Shown piece after piece: positions 60,702 through 64,000 of a stretch of 64,000 nt of DNA. Made by a program: the position numbers and the translations under genes. The notes under the pieces are model-generated. The model was not told the DNA's origin. It made no database searches and saw only the letters and a program-made list of their open reading frames with translations. This DNA is from Coralloluteibacterium stylophorae (GTDB taxonomy: Bacteria > Pseudomonadota > Gammaproteobacteria > Xanthomonadales > Xanthomonadaceae). Every line of letters starts with the position of its first letter. The stretch's first letter is position 1. The stretch lies in assembly GCF_018122625.2 (NCBI RefSeq), contig NZ_JAGQFT020000011.1, positions 62,001 through 126,000 of the forward strand, given 5' to 3'.

Positions 60702-61229
60702 TCAGGCCTTGGCCCGCTCGACCGAGTCGAGGAGGATGCGCCTGGCCTCGTCGGCCTTGCCCCAGCCTTCGATCTTGACCCACTTGCCCTTCTCGAGGTC
60801 CTTGTAGTGCTCGAAGAAGTGGCCGATGCGCTCGAGCCAGTGGTTGGACACCTGTTCGATGTCCTCGATGTGCGCGTAGCCGGCGAAGATCTTGGACACC
60901 GGCACCGCCAGGATCTTCTCGTCGCTGCCGGCCTCGTCGCTCATCTTCAGCACGCCGACCGGGCGACAGCGCACCACCGAGCCCGGCACCAGCGGCAGCG
61001 GCAGCACGACCAGCACGTCGGCCGGATCGCCGTCGCCGCAGAGCGTGTTCGGCACGTAGCCGTAGTTGCAGGGATAGCGCATGGGGGTCGAGAGGATGCG
61101 GTCGACGAAGATCGCGCCGCTCGCCTTGTCGACCTCGTACTTGACCGGCTCGGAGTCCTTCGGGATCTCGATGACGACGTTGATCTCGTTGGGGACGTCG
61201 TTGCCGGTGGGGACGAGATGCAGGCCCAT
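60702..61229 (-). CDS. ppa: Soluble inorganic pyrophosphatase
   Basis: A 175-residue family I pyrophosphatase that hydrolyses PPi in the cytoplasm. The metal-binding signature DGDPADVLV is present, with flanking [16 protein letters not shown] and [17 protein letters not shown] strong AAGGAG lies before the ATG at 61229, and a TATCAT -10-like element is at 61289-61294. The neighbour upstream encodes a membrane pyrophosphatase on the same strand, 129 bases away. Confidence 0.98.
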   Translation of the reverse strand: MGLHLVPTGNDVPNEINVVIEIPKDSEPVKYEVDKASGAIFVDRILSTPMRYPCNYGYVPNTLCGDGDPADVLVVLPLPLVPGSVVRCRPVGVLKMSDEAGSDEKILAVPVSKIFAGYAHIEDIEQVSNHWLERIGHFFEHYKDLEKGKWVKIEGWGKADEARRILLDSVERAKA

Positions 61230-61357
61230 GTGGACTCCTTAGGATGCGGGGGAAGGCGCCGGCATCGCCGCGCGCTTCGGGGCCGGCAATGATAGGTCAT
61301 GCCGCTGATGCGCCGCAGCAACCGCAAAGCGCCCGCCGGCGCCGCGCAGGCGACGCC

Positions 61358-63409
<2,052 letters not shown>

Positions 63410-63641
63410 GGTTCTCTCCGTGTCGATGCTCGGGAACGGGGACGCACGGAGGAGGCGTCCGCCCGGCGCGGCGCGCCGGACCGTCGGGCCGGGATGGGTG
63501 GAGCGCTTCCCGGACACGCACGCCGGAACCGTTCGACCACTCGAGGGCGCCGCCCCAGCGGCGCCGCGAGCCGAGTATGTCGAGTCGCCGTGCCCGCAGC
63601 CACGCTGCACCCGCAGCATCGCCGCCGGGGCGGGGCGCGGA

Positions 63642-64000
63642 TCAGCGCACGTCGGCGAGCCGCTCGAGCAGTTCGACCAGGGACGCCTCCGGCCTTTCGC
63701 CGGAGGCGGCGATCATGCGGATGTTCCACTGCGCCAGCGCCGCCTCCTGCACCGGGTCGGGGTGCCGCGAGAAGATGAGGGACTGCGGCCGCGGCGCGCC
63801 GTGCGCGGCCTGCTTCCACAGGTTGGCGAGGCGGAAGAGCAGGTAGCGGATGTTGATGTCCGACAGGCTGTAGCCGATGAAGAGCACCGAGCGCCCGGGC
63901 ACGTCTGCGCGCAGCTTGATGTCCAGCGGCGATTCGACCTCCAGCCGCTCGAAGAAGCTGGTCTCATCGAGCGCCGGCGGGGTGTCGTCGTCGAAGTCGC
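63642..64000 (-). CDS. SIR2-like domain protein, C-terminal fragment (cut by window edge)
   Basis: The minus-strand frame is open from the window edge to TGA at 63642, giving the last 118 residues or so. The block [20 protein letters not shown] followed by a Rossmann-like strand ([12 protein letters not shown]) and [10 protein letters not shown] is typical of the end of SIR2-like domains (PF13289 type). Such proteins may hydrolyse NAD+; several are anti-phage effectors, but others are uncharacterised chromosomal proteins. The N-terminal NAD-binding part and any partner domain are outside the window, so the role stays open. Confidence 0.7.
   Translation of the reverse strand, partial: DFDDDTPPALDETSFFERLEVESPLDIKLRADVPGRSVLFIGYSLSDINIRYLLFRLANLWKQAAHGAPRPQSLIFSRHPDPVQEAALAQWNIRMIAASGERPEASLVELLERLADVR

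Overview
This window looks like chromosomal DNA from a very GC-rich gammaproteobacterium of the Xanthomonadaceae/Lysobacteraceae type (Lysobacter, Luteimonas and relatives). The evidence is the strong GC bias, REP-like elements with the arm GCGGCTGAAGCCGCTCCTAC, GGGAATC heptamer arrays, an ilv-leu supercluster, and a TonB-receptor-centred plant-polysaccharide locus. The genus call is an inference from gene content. No tRNA, rRNA, CRISPR array, prophage or insertion sequence was found.

Region 1 (1-27 kb) is mostly housekeeping and cell envelope. It holds a truncated FAD oxidoreductase, a secreted S8 protease with two PPC domains, glnE, a three-copy REP cluster, and a four-gene MdtABC/MuxABC-type RND efflux operon with its outer-membrane lipoprotein (all minus strand). 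These are followed by an ELM1-family protein, a RutE-type nitroreductase, YceI and a pirin-like protein. An envelope group comes next: a CHCC zinc-finger protein, a GT4 glycosyltransferase, an O-antigen-ligase-like protein, LpxL-like acyltransferase, WaaA, TolC and a PCMT-family methyltransferase.

Region 2 (26.6-29.3 kb) has a long non-coding gap holding a strong hairpin with a C-rich loop followed by an intrinsic terminator (candidate sRNA). A TPP riboswitch and thiC follow.

Region 3 (29.4-46.4 kb) is a carbohydrate utilisation locus. One plus-strand unit is TonB receptor, ThuA, Asp-box lipoprotein, GH43. A minus-strand operon runs MFS sugar porter, type-B carboxylesterase, CE12 esterase, GH95. 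A second GH43 is divergent from the MFS gene. Related ACCGGTGTCA-type dyads sit just downstream of extended -10-like elements before both plus-strand units, and another lies on the MFS side of the divergent promoter region, so one LacI-type regulator outside the window may control all three. Downstream of the second GH43 is a translationally coupled Asp/Asn beta-hydroxylase and sulfotransferase pair, a possible undescribed modification module.

Region 4 (46.4-60.6 kb) is a branched-chain amino-acid supercluster on the minus strand: an unlisted 45-codon Leu/Val/Ile-rich leader peptide and attenuator, then ilvD-ilvC-ilvG-ilvM-ilvE-leuA-leuC-leuD-leuB. Two paralogous HDOD-domain proteins flank it. 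Region 5 (60.7-64 kb) holds soluble pyrophosphatase, a K+-independent membrane H+-pyrophosphatase, and the C-terminal part of a SIR2-like protein cut by the window edge.
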